A DNA stretch of 64,000 nt from Sorghum bicolor. Taxonomy: Eukaryota > Streptophyta > Magnoliopsida > Poales > Poaceae. The notes under the pieces were generated by a model. That model was not told the DNA's origin. It worked only from the letters and a program-made list of their open reading frames with translations, and did no database searches. The DNA lies in NCBI RefSeq assembly GCF_000003195.3, contig NC_012871.2, forward strand, positions 11,395,997-11,459,996, read 5' to 3'. A program made the position numbers and the translations under genes. Position 1 is the stretch's first letter. Each line of letters opens with the position of its first letter. Below are positions 24,501-35,000 of the stretch, piece after piece.

Positions 24501-24811
24501 CCTTGAAGTCTTCAGGAGACGCACTGAAGCAGAAGATCTCCGATTTATCGGCAAAAAGAGAAGCCCTGTTGGCAGAACTCAAGCAAGTGGAGGATGCTCT
24601 ATCCCAAGCACAACAGGAAGAGAGTCAACTGCCAAAGACCATCAAGCTCCTCGAGCAAGAGCGAAATGCCCATGGTCGCAAAGCACTGCAGTTGCAGAAG
24701 AAGTTGAAGCCGATAGAAGGCTCTGCCGATGAAGACATCAAAGAGATAGAAGCAGCCAACCAAATCCGCCTACATGCTATATCGGCCATCCAAGCGCTGC
24801 TAAACATATGA
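21532..24811 (+). pseudogene. Antisense passenger gene of element A: plant mobile domain (PMD) protein, six exons, two nonsense codons
   Basis: Lies antisense to the retrotransposon between integrase and 3' LTR. Exons are 21532-21558, 21675-23132, 23210-23410, 23495-23873, 23950-24038 and 24116-24811. All have GT-AG borders and phases agree, for 949 codons, but in-frame TGA at 21858 and 22950 (each fits CGA to TGA) break it. Residues about 15-490 resemble the aminotransferase-like plant mobile domain (PF10536): LIAASYFWSDTLNAFVFGHG, PTLADVAMLTGLDV, GGPWWFINMWLNLHL. A Lys/Arg-rich stretch, a Pro/Glu/Gln-rich linker (exon 4) and a long C-terminal coiled coil (about residues 790-940) follow. PMD proteins (Arabidopsis MAIN/MAIL1) affect silencing and genome stability, and related domains are known inside retrotransposons. 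A role here is inference. Confidence 0.82.
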
Positions 24812-24968
24812 GCTCTTCATCGGCAGCACACCCGCCTCTTCCTGCTTTCCAGCTTTCTTGATGTTTAGTCTAGCCGATAGGATTGCTATCGGCATCTTTT
24901 TAGACACTAAGTCCGGCCTCAAACATATTTCAATCCAGCCGATAGGAGTGTTATCGGCATTTAAACTT

Positions 24969-27900
24969 TTATGCATCGACCCATATGCTGGGGTAGTACT
25001 TCTTTAAATATTTGCCATTTAATGCTCTGGGAAACTCAACTCCTTCGAGAGTTTCTAGAATATAGGCATTACCAGGAGCCGATTGACTTATCCGATAGGG
25101 ACCCTCCCAGTTGGGAGACCACTTCCCAAACTTTGAACTTTTAGTCCCGATCGGTAAGATTAATTTCCATACTAAGTCCCCATCGGCAAATTCCTTAGCC
25201 TTTACCTTCTTATCATACCATCTGGCAACTCTTTTCTTATTCTCTTCTATACTCACCAAAGCCTTTAACCGATGCCGTGCTAGATCATCCAACTCGTCTG
25301 TCATCAAAGTAGCATAATCATCGGCAACCAACTGATCTTGAAAAGATAATCGCCTAGACCCAGCCTTAATTTCCCAAGGCAATACTGCATCATGCCCATA
25401 CACCAACTGATAGGGCGAAACCTTGGTCAATCCATGACAAGCCATCCGATATGACCATAAAGCTTCATTTAACAACATATGCCACTTTCTAGGATTTTCT
25501 TCAATCTTCCGTTTAATAAGCTTAATAATTCCTTTGTTAGACGCCTCGGCCTGCCCATTAGCTTGAGCATAGTAAGGAGAAGAGTTTAACACTTTAATCC
25601 CCATACCGATTGCGAATTCATCAAACTCCCCTGATGTGAACATAGTGCCTTGATCGGTAGTAATTGTTTGAGGAATCCCAAATCGGTAAATGATGTGCTC
25701 TTTCACAAAATCAATCATATTGGCCGATGTGACTTTCTTCAAAGGAATAGCTTCAACCCATTTAGTGAAATAATCAGTGGCAACTAGAATAAACTTATGC
25801 CCCTTGCTAGATGGTGGATAAATCTGGCCGATCAAATCAATAGCCCATCCCCGGAACGGCCAAGGTTTGATAATAGGATTCATGACCGATGCGGGTGCTC
25901 TTTGAATATTGCCAAATTTCTGACATCCTTGACATCCTTTGAAATATTTAAAGCAATCTTCAAGTATGGTCGGCCAGTAATATCCATTCCTCCTAATCAT
26001 CCACTTCATCTTGAAAGCCGACTGATGTGCTCCACACACCCCTTCATGGATTTCTCCCATCAAACTTCTAGCTTCATCATCACCCAAGCATCGGAGAAGA
26101 ATCTCATCAATAGTTCGGTAGTACAATTCATCTTCGAGGAGCACATACTTGGTAGCTTGAAACTGAACTCGCCTTTCAACTTTCTTAGATGGATCCTTCA
26201 AATAATCAACGATTTCTTTTCTCCAATCATCGGCACCAATTGCCGATATTGCATCAATCATAGGCTGATATCCTGAGGCATGCTGAGCCAACCGATTGGC
26301 CTCTTCCTTATACAATCGAGGAATATACTCTAATTGGAAATCCTTGAATTCCTTCAACAATTGCATACTCCGCTCGTAATAAGTTATGAGAACTTCACTT
26401 CGGCATTCATAACTTCCAGCCAATTGGTTTATAACCAGCATAGAATCTCCGAAGACCTCAACAGCATCAGCACGAACTTCCCTTAATAATTCCAATCCCT
26501 TTATCAAAGCTTGATACTCAGCCTGATTATTTGTCGACGTGGCAACAATTGGTAAGAAAAGCTCATACTTCCTTCCCCGAAGGGAAATTAATACTATACC
26601 GATTCCTGCCCCTCGGTCACATGTGGATCCATCAAAGAACAGCGTCCAAGGTACAATTTCCAAGGCTTCCACCGCGCCGCAATGTTGAGTTACCAAATCG
26701 GCCATAATCTGCCCTTTAACTACTTTAGTCGATTCATAACGTAGATCGAACTCCGACAGTGCCAGAATCCACTTACCGATCCTGCCACTCATAATCGGCA
26801 TGGACAGCATGTACCGGACTACATCATCCTTGGAAATAACAGTGCACTCGGCCGATAGCAAGTAGTGTCTTAACTTGACACAAGAGAAATATAAGCACAA
26901 GCATAATTTTTTAATGGCCGAATACCTGGTTTAACCATCAATCAACCTCCTGCTTAAATAATAAATTACACGCTCCTTCCCTTCAAACTCTTGAATTAAA
27001 GCCGAACCGATGACCATCCCATCGGTAGACAGATACAATCTGAAGGGCTTCCCTTGCTGAGGTGGAATTAGAACTGGAGGATTCACTAAATAATTCTTGA
27101 TTTCATCCAGAGCCAACTGTTGTTCCTTCCCCCAAACAAACTCTTGATCGGCCTTTAGCTTAAGAAGAGGGCTGAAGGCACGAATTTTACCAGATAAATT
27201 AGATATAAACCTTCTGATAAAATTTACCTTGCCAATTAAGGACTGGAGCTCAGTCTTGTTGGTAGGGGCCACTATCTTATTGATGGCATCAATAGATCTT
27301 CGACTGATTTCGATCCCTCGTTGGTGCACCATGAAACCAAGAAATTGTCCTGCCGATACACCAAATGCACACTTATTGGGATTCATTTTCAAACCATGCT
27401 TCCTTGTGCATTCCAACACCTTTTGCAAATCGGCAAGATACTTTGTGAAATCTCCAGACTTAACCACCACATCATCAATATAAATCTCCACCAGCTTGCC
27501 GATGAACTCATGAAATATAAAATTCATGGCCCTTTGATAAGTAGCACCAGCATTCTTTAAGCCAAAGGTCATAACTATCCATTCAAACAATCCAACATGA
27601 CCAGGGCATCTGAACGTGGTTTTTGGAATATCTTCTTCAGCCATGAATATTTGATTGTATCCTGCATTGCCATCCATAAAGCTAATAATCCGATGCCCAG
27701 CCGCAGCGTCGACCAGCAGATCGGCAACTGGCATTGGGTATCCATCCATCGGCGTAGCTTTATTGAGATTCCTAAAATCAATGCAGACCCGAAGCTTCCC
27801 GTTCTTCTTGTAGACCGGAACAACATTGGAAATTCATTCGGCATACCGACACTGCCGAATAAACTTGGCTTCAATAAGTTTGGTTATTTTGGCCTTGATG

Positions 27901-28398
27901 TCAGGAAGAATATTAGGATTACATCGGCGAGCTGGCTGCTTATGTGGCTGAAATCCAGACTTGATAGGCAACCGATGTTCAACAATTGATTGGTCCAAAC
28001 CAGGCATCTCAGTATAATCCTAAGCAAAACAATCTTTATATTCCTTTAATAAATCAATTAACTGTTGCGTATACTCAGAATCTAACTTAGCGCTAATAAA
28101 AGTGGGTCTAGGCTTATCACCACTACCTATATCTACTTCTACTAGATCATCGGTCGATGTGAACCCCTGGCCTAACTTTCCATCATCGGCGAACCTATCC
28201 ATTAAAAACCTTCATCAGAACCGACTGCTTGGATCGGTGGAATCTCATAATCGGCAACCTTGAGAAAATCTTTTCCCAAATTTCTTCTGAAATACACCTA
28301 GTCCTTTCATAGGTGTCTGCCTCCGCTGATGCGATGACATAAGAAGAATCTCCTAGGACAATTTCAATCTTGTCACCTGCCTCCGCTGATGCGATGAC
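24969..28398 (-). pseudogene. pol of element A (RT, RNase H, archaeal-type RNase H, integrase), broken
   Basis: Reading down from 28398: the end of the protease-linker region (VLGDSSYVIASAEADT), then reverse transcriptase with FGLKNAGATYQR and YIDDVVVKS (near 27462-27488), RNase H, a second archaeal-type RNase H (LFFDGSTCDRGAGIG, NNQAEYQALIKGL, FGDSMLVINQ), and integrase. The integrase has an HHCC zinc site (IHEGVCGAHQ, CQGCQ) and DDE residues in WAIDLIGQ, TTDQGTMF and QAEASNKG. Stops occur near 28020 (TAG for Trp), 27834 (TGA for Trp) and 26930 (TAA), and at least two 1-bp shifts lie at about 28195-28275. The integrase half (24969-26900) is still a clean 643-codon frame. Not functional as a polyprotein. 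Confidence 0.9.
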
Positions 28399-30090
28399 GA
28401 GGAGGAGGTGGCTGCCTACGGGGACGCGGACGGGGACAGGGACACAGACGAGGTTGAGAATGAGCAGGGTCGTCAGGAGGAGGTGGAGTGTGGGGACGAG
28501 GTGGAGGAGGAGGGGGACTGCGGGGGCACTGGTTCTGCTTCTTGTACTTCGTCGGGTCTCTACTTGCGAGGTCCCGCTAGCCTCCCACCTACGCCGCCTG
28601 TTCATCGACGCCCGGTGATTCGTCCTGAAGGGCAAAAGTAAGTAACTTTATATATTGTCATCAATACTAGAGGAACTGGACTTATGAGTAAGTACAATCT
28701 AATATGTGTTCTTAATCACTTATGCAGGAACTGGACTGTTGTGTCAGGTGGTGGTCTTGCACGCCATGTCAATGGCATCCTAGGTCTTCTGTGTAAGACC
28801 CACTTCCCTGGCCTGGTTCAGCATGCCAGCAAGAAGGAGCCGGCCTATACCTTTGACCACTACGCCTCCTTTCCTGATGTGGAGGCTACCAACAAAGCGA
28901 TGCGGGTCAAGCGAGACTTTTGGGTAAGAATTGATTGCACCACATTGGTAGTACATCACATTCATTAAATAATGAATTGTCCACATTGTGCTTGTATGCA
29001 GCTTTATTTCAAATGCGAGGAGGGATTTGAGGTTCGGGCGGAGGCAGTGCTTACCAAAGCATGCAAGAAGCTTGTTGTGGACATTCATTATGAGGCACGC
29101 GTCCAGGCCATCGTCACTTATCACAGGTCGAAACTTGGTGAGGATGTGAAGAAGCCACAAGCAAGAAGCATGACGTTGACCCGAGAGCAGTACATAGAGG
29201 TACATAAAGAACTTTTCAATTTGTTAGTATTAATTTGTTTCTCTCATATGTCAAATACTTGATGATCTACAGATGTGTCCCTGGTGGTGCGCCGCGTATC
29301 CCGAGTGTTGGGAGATGATGGTGGACAGGTGGTGCGGCCCTGAGTGGGCTGAAGCGCACAACGCTGCTCGGGAGCGGCGATTGCTTATGCCAGGTGTATC
29401 ACACCATCAAGGCAGCCGCAGCCTCGCCGCATACGGACAAGCATGGGTACGCAAAATCATTTCTCTATTTTAACGCTCAATTTTTCTTGAATTCTACTAA
29501 TTTGTTGGTCCTTGCAGTCAGCGGCACATGCGGGCCAGGAGTGCACTACGTTCATGGCATATGCTATGGCTCACAAGGGCAAGGCGACGTCCGATGTCTC
29601 CTACAACCCGGACGACCCACCTGAGGCGTATACAAACCCGACCGCCTACGACCGCATCAGTGAGTACACATCAGCAGCAAGGTCTATCCATGGAAATGAC
29701 TACAACCCGAGCTCCCAGGACTTAGATGCAGAGGTTGTCATGAGGATTGGAGGAGGAAAGAAGCATGGGCGGTACTATCTTGGCGATGGCGTCATCGATG
29801 CGACCTCTACTCCCTCTCTCTCCCAGCTCCGAGCACGGAGCACGGATACAAGCATTCCCATACGCCCACGGCCAGAGACTCCATAGCAGCGGATTCTTTC
29901 ACTTCAGGTGATTTCTATTTTATTAGTTGTTTCTTGATATTTACATATCTTCGCTTCTCATTATTCAAATATTATGGTAATGTTGTAGGCCCAGGTCCAG
30001 GCTTTAGAGGCCCAGCGGGAGGCCGATCGACAGAGGATAGAGGCTATGGAGGTCCAGCGTGTGGAGGAGCAGCATCGACAACATCAGTAG
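28399..30090 (+). pseudogene. CACTA second gene (TNPA / Ptta-En/Spm plant transposase-like), truncated and broken
   Basis: Exon pieces are 28399-28637 (5' part lost), 28728-28923, 29002-29199, 29273-29446, 29518-29907 and about 29988 onward, joined by GT-AG introns in consistent phase. The protein starts acidic (DEEEVAAYGDADGDRD), then has a conserved block with NWTVVSGGGLARHVNG, TFDHYASFPD, CPWWCAAYP and SHHQGSRSLAAYGQA, as in the plant Ptta/En/Spm transposase family (PF03004-like). A Gln/Glu-rich coiled coil (QALEAQREADRQRIEAMEV) follows. A TAG at 29884 and another near 30088 interrupt it. Such proteins bind the subterminal repeats of their own element, here at 30728-31556. The family call rests on pattern and context. 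Confidence 0.75.
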
Positions 30091-30727
30091 ATGGCGGAGA
30101 TTCTACAGTACATGCAATCTCTTGGGCAACATACGGGTTTAGCTGCGCCACCTTCGCTATTCGCTATTCCTCCACCTCCACCTCCACCTTCCGCGCGCGG
30201 TACTCCTGTAAGTATGAGTATGAGTGTCTAAGTTTGTTGCTAATTGCTTAGGATTAAACCATAATATTATAGGTAGCCAAATGGATTTAGGATCGAACCA
30301 TAATACTATATCTCTTTTGTGCAGCCTCCATCCGCCGGTTCGAATGTTCCAGGTCATGGTACACCACAGTCGCAGTGGGGACCTTGGGGAGCCGGGTAGT
30401 TCTCTTTGCATGTGTTTGTTCGGTTGGTACACCACAGTTGCAGTGTCATGGTACAACACAGTTGCAGTTCTCTTACGATGCACTTGTGTTACTTATTTGG
30501 ACTTGTGATGGACTTGTGGATTTATTTAGATGGACTTGTAATGAACTTGTGGATTTGTACTTATGGATTTGTTTAAATGTGACATTTATGTGATGTGCAT
30601 GATATTTATGTGATGGATGTGAGATTTATGTGACAAATATGAGATATCTTTGAAGAATGTGAAATATATGTGATATATTTTGTTTATCACGATTAAATGT
30701 AAAAATTAAATAAATAGGTCGGTTCTG

Positions 30728-31556
30728 GTCACTTTGCCGAGTGCCGGGAAAATTACATTCGGCAAAGTGACCATTTGACCCAGTAGGATTCCCAGCTTTT
30801 TCCGAGTGTCCCCCAGCAGAACACTCGGCAAAGAATTTTTTAAATAAAAAATTAATTTCTTTGCCGAGTGTCCTGCCTGGAGACACTCGGCAAAGAATTT
30901 TTTAAAAAAATCCCGAATTTCTTTGCCGAGTGCCTCCTGTCTGGGCACTCGGCAAAGAATTTTTTAAATAAAAAAATTAATTTCTTTGCCGAGTGTCCTG
31001 CCTGGAGACACTCGGCAAAGAATTTTTTAAAAAATCCCGAATTTCTTTGCCGAGTGCCTCCTGTCTGGACACTCGGCAAAGAATTTTTAAAATAAAAAAA
31101 TAATTTCTTTGCCGAGTGTCCTGCCTGGAGACACTCGGCAAAGAATTTTTTAAAAAAATCCCGAATTTCTTTGCCGAGTGCCTCCTGTCTGGGCACTCGG
31201 CAAAGAATTTTTTAAATAAAAAAATTAATTTCTTTGCCGAGTGTCTCCTGTCTGGGCACTCGGCAAAGAAATTCGGGATTTTTTTTAAAAAAAATCTTTG
31301 CCGAGTGCCTTCTTGGAGACACTCGGCAAAGCTACCGTTAGTTTATAACCCATCGTAACGGTAACTTTTCTTTGCCGAGTGCCTTCTTGAAGACACTCGG
31401 CAAAGTCTTTGCCGAGTGCCCGATAAAAGACACTCGGCAAAGAAACCTTTGCCGACCCAAAATTTGCCGAGGGGCCTTTGCCGAGTGCGGCACTCGGCAA
31501 AGCCTTTGCCGAGAGCAATAGTGCCTTTGCCGAGTGCCGCAGGCACTCGGCAAAGC
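30728..31556. repeat. CACTA subterminal array of inverted TTTGCCGAGTG repeats
   Basis: About 13 hairpins, each TTTGCCGAGTG, a 10-14-base spacer and CACTCGGCAAAG. Between roughly 30860 and 31260 two spacer types alternate (CCTGCCTGGAGA and CCTCCTGTCTGGG). They are separated by AATTTTTTAAA-type A/T runs and form a dimeric period of about 124 bp. Towards the terminus hairpins become shorter and packed edge to edge. These are the expected binding sites for the TNPA-like protein (family knowledge). Confidence 0.92.
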
Positions 31557-31562
31557 AGCTGT

Positions 31563-31573
31563 CTCCTGTAGTG
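31563..31573 (-). repeat. CACTA right terminal inverted repeat
   Basis: Reads CACTACAGGAG on the minus strand, the canonical CACTA start. No left partner is present in the window. Confidence 0.8.
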
Positions 31574-32016
31574 TTGGAACGTCTTGCTTAAGTCTCACTG
31601 TGCTAGCCACTTTGCAAGCATTTGTTGCATAATACATACACACAACTCTATTTAATAAGGATAATTAGAGAAAAATTATCCTAATTAATCACTCATTATA
31701 TATGTACAATCATGTCCTAAATAACCAGGGAGTGCCATGTATGGTTTCGCGTGGAAACTAGCGGCGGCGTGGTCGAGACTCGAGAGTCGAGACCGCAGCA
31801 GGCAGCGGCAAACCAGGCCAACATTCGAACAGAAAGTAGCTTTCCACCACCTTCCGCTTTCGTCACTTCCTCAGGCCTCACGCTTCTCATGTTTCAGCGT
31901 CCGCAGTCCGCTCCCCACAAAACCCTAAGACAGCGAACCACCGGCCGATCCCCCATTCCCCATTCCCAGACCCAGCCGCGCCGCCGCCGCCGCCACCCAC
32001 CACCACCACCACCACT
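31574..32016 (+). promoter_or_regulatory. VIM promoter and 5' leader, with telo-box at 31920-31928
   Basis: The 443 bp between the CACTA end and the VIM ATG must contain the proximal promoter unless it lies within the transposon. AAACCCTAA at 31920-31928 is a perfect telo-box about 90 bp before the ATG. It is followed by CCGCCGCCGCC and CCACCACCACC tracts typical of grass leaders. No TATA box is obvious in the last 250 bp. Confidence 0.5.
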
Positions 32017-35000
32017 ATGGCTGTCTTTCTTCCCTGCAACGACGCCGGCATCTGCATGGTCTGCGGCGTGGCCGTGCAATCCGAGGACGAACTGCTACGC
32101 TGCTCCACCTGCGTCACCCTGTGGCACTCCCCTTGCCTCTCGAATCCCCCCGCGGTCTCCGATGCCGCGACCTGGAGCTGCCCCGGCTGCTCCGTCGTCG
32201 TCGTCGACCCTGCACCTGCAGCTGCCCGCGCGGCGGCCCCTGCGACTGCGACAACAGGAGGCGAGCTCATCGTCGCGGCCGTCCGCGCGATCGAGGCCGA
32301 CACCACCCTCTCCAATGCAGAGAAGGCGCGACGCCGGCAAAACCTTCTCGCTGGCCGATCTGCACCCGATGATGTCGACGACAGCGCAGAGGACGGCGTC
32401 CTCAACATCCTCGGCGAAAGCTTCAGCTGCGCCTTCTGCTTGGAGCTGCTGGATCGCCCTGTCACTGTGAGTTCCGATCCTTTCTCTCTCTCTGTCTCCC
32501 GCTCATCTATCATTCTCTCGAACTACCAGATGTGCTTTCGCGATTTGTTTTTCCCAGTCCGATCCGTCTGCTTCGTCTGATCTCTTGCATCCACGGATCT
32601 GCGTTCCTCTTCACAAGGTTTCTTGTTTCTGTGGTTTATTTCTTCTATACTGTAGCTAGCTAGGTGTTGCCCTGTGTCCCTAACATCTCTTTTGCTTCTA
32701 TAGTCGTCCTACCAATTCTCTTGTGGTAGATTCAGGATTCCTACTTTCCTCAAGATAGTCATGTTTATATATATGCTTCTTCGATTGTGATTTTACTACC
32801 ACTTTGTAGCTAGTTCTCTGAGTAGCTCTTGGGCGGGCTCTGTGCAAAATTTCCCTCCATTAGTGTAAAGTCAGAGATACTGTCAATGGTCATAAGTCAT
32901 AGATTCAATGGAATGCTATTTTTAGGTGCTACATACGTATTATGTAGTCATGCATTTCTTTGCCAGTTTTGACATCACCATATGAGTCAGGAACTAATGA
33001 TTTATCAACATACATAGTCTGTACAGTGATGATCTTGGCCCACGTAATGAATGAGCTTTAGCGTGATCGATGCAGCCACAAATAAAACTGCTTTTCTTCT
33101 TTTATATTTCAACTTTGAGATCAACGATTGCGCTTCACTGCTTGATGATAGCCACTGAACGAGTTATATTGGCTGTTTATCAACCTTGCAGTCTTTTCCA
33201 ATTTTGTTTTTACGTTTCTACTGCTGCGCAAACATATCTTTGCTTATATATAGTTCTACCAATTCTTGTTGTAATTCCATGCCAGGATTTCTAGTTGCTA
33301 ATATATCTTTGCTTATAGTTTTACCAATTCCTGTGGGCGGAGCTCATTCTTTGTAGCACTTTGCTATATGCTATATCATTTACAATAGTGTCACCTTTGT
33401 GTTCTGGTGTTGCTCCATGTTGCTTGGATTCTAGTACTGCTTCAACAAAATGGCATGATTTTTATGTATACCTAATAATCTTTGTCTTTTCCATATGACC
33501 ATGTTTTTTTATATGCTAACTGGGTTTTGACGTGACCTTTTTCTTTCTCTGCATTCTGCTACAATGCTTAAGTTTGTGTTTACAGCACCAAAAGGCCATG
33601 GGTTTGTTTTACCTTTTTTGTAGCTAGCATGTTATTCATTAATATTGTATTTCTCCTAGAAATCTTAGATGCACTTGAATTTGAAGTCTGTTTATTTGTA
33701 ACACTGTAGGTTGCAAACACAGATTTTCTATGAATACAGCAATGCTAGCTACTTTTAGGGCCGGGGGTCTCTCTTATGTACAGACATCATCCTTATCCTT
33801 TGCCATTTTGGGCTCGTAGGCTATGAACTAATGACTGGTGCCGACCTAGTTTCTAATGTAATGCCCCTTGGCGATACTTATAAAATTGATGCCATCCTAA
33901 GAAACAAAACCTGTTTTTTCTTTTTTTTCATGTACCAAATGTTTCACCTTGGGATGGATCTATATAATGTTTTGAGTCTGGCGTTTCTTGTATGCATTTT
34001 TTGTGCATCCAAATGCTGAAATATAAAAAAATTAGCATGAAACAGAAAATCAGTTGCTGGCACACACCTAATAGTCATCTAATTGTTTGATGTTTTTTCA
34101 GACTTCGTTTTTTTTGTCATTGTTGTTGTTAGCCTCTTAACAAGATGACTGAAAACATTTTTTATTTTCTCATTCTGAGCATGCCTTGGGATGGATCCTT
34201 GTTACTTTAAAAAAATTCTGCCATAAAGTTTCAAAGGAATATTTGTGGTCCACCCTGATATTGTAAATATATTGCTGTACTGTAACTCTTTGTATGTGTC
34301 ATTAATTGATATGTTGTCATTGAGTCCACGAAAAACTTTTATTGTATGCCTAGCCTGTTGTCTGACCATCATCTAGCTTCGTCCTTGTACCCATGAGATC
34401 ACAGATAATTTGACTAACATTTTAAGCAAAAAGCTCAGATAATCGGTGAGTTGTTTTTCTTTCAGTAGAACAAAATAAACTAGGTTCAATCATTGATTGG
34501 TTGGTTAAAAATAATTTTGTTCCTTTTAGTAGATAAAAATAAAGTGAAGGTTACCAATCATTCAAATCTTATTAGTACAATGAAAGAACAACAACTAGCA
34601 TACCATAGAACACCCAAGCTAGCGCATTGAATCAAACTTTTTTTTTTCTGAATGAAGATTAAATCAAAGTGCCAAAGAAGAATGGCGAGAAGCAACCATA
34701 ACAAAGGCATGACATTCACAAGAAACGGGATCAACAAAAATCAGCCAAAGATGGCATCAAATGCCTTGGCCTTATTATAGTATAAACAACAAACTCTGAA
34801 GCATGAATTGCTTCTAAATGTAGCTTCTCAACGCTCTTAAATTATGTAGGTCTAGACACATAAATGTTTCAACAATTTTATGACCTTCACAGCTATAGCT
34901 TCTTCTTATGACAGTCGCCCATCTAATCATTCAAGTTTGCAGTGGAGAAATACTAAATTTACAATATTACAAATGAAGAGCACTAATTAACACTAATTAG

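Larger units (their letters stand above)
20172..28398 (-). mobile_element. Element A: Ty3/gypsy (Tat lineage) retrotransposon, gag and 5' LTR missing
   Basis: In minus orientation the order is pol (28398 to 24969), a non-coding/antisense-gene region, a polypurine tract and the 3' LTR (20879 to 20172). The gag gene and 5' LTR are absent because the element is cut off at 28398, where CACTA sequence begins. The FGLKNAGATYQRAMN/YIDDVVVKS reverse-transcriptase motifs, an archaeal-type RNase H after the usual one, and a large region between integrase and LTR with an antisense gene all point to the Tat lineage. The 3' region is saturated with GCCGAT/ATCGGC. No target duplication can be tested because one end is lost. 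Confidence 0.85.
28399..31573 (+). mobile_element. Right-hand part of a CACTA (En/Spm) element, 5'-truncated
   Basis: The right terminus reads CTCCTGTAGTG (inverted CACTACAGGAG) ending at 31573. It is preceded by the TTTGCCGAGTG/CACTCGGCAAA subterminal array typical of grass CACTA elements and, further upstream, a TNPA-like gene in plus orientation. There is no left terminus and no TNPD transposase. At 28398/28399 the sequence switches to gypsy pol of element A. The right end is 443 bp upstream of the VIM start codon. Confidence 0.85.

Noticed and set aside
30852..31358. Open frames on both strands with repeated 'AECLQAGHSAKK' or 'ECLLSGHSAKN' protein repeats
   Set aside because: They are translations of the CACTA hairpin array. 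The periodicity is that of the DNA repeat, not a protein family.
28318..31573. CRISPR-like or bacterial repeat array reading of the regular repeats at 30.8-31.5 kb
   Set aside because: The repeats are inverted pairs with A/T spacers inside a plant CACTA element. The spacers are themselves repeated, not unique.
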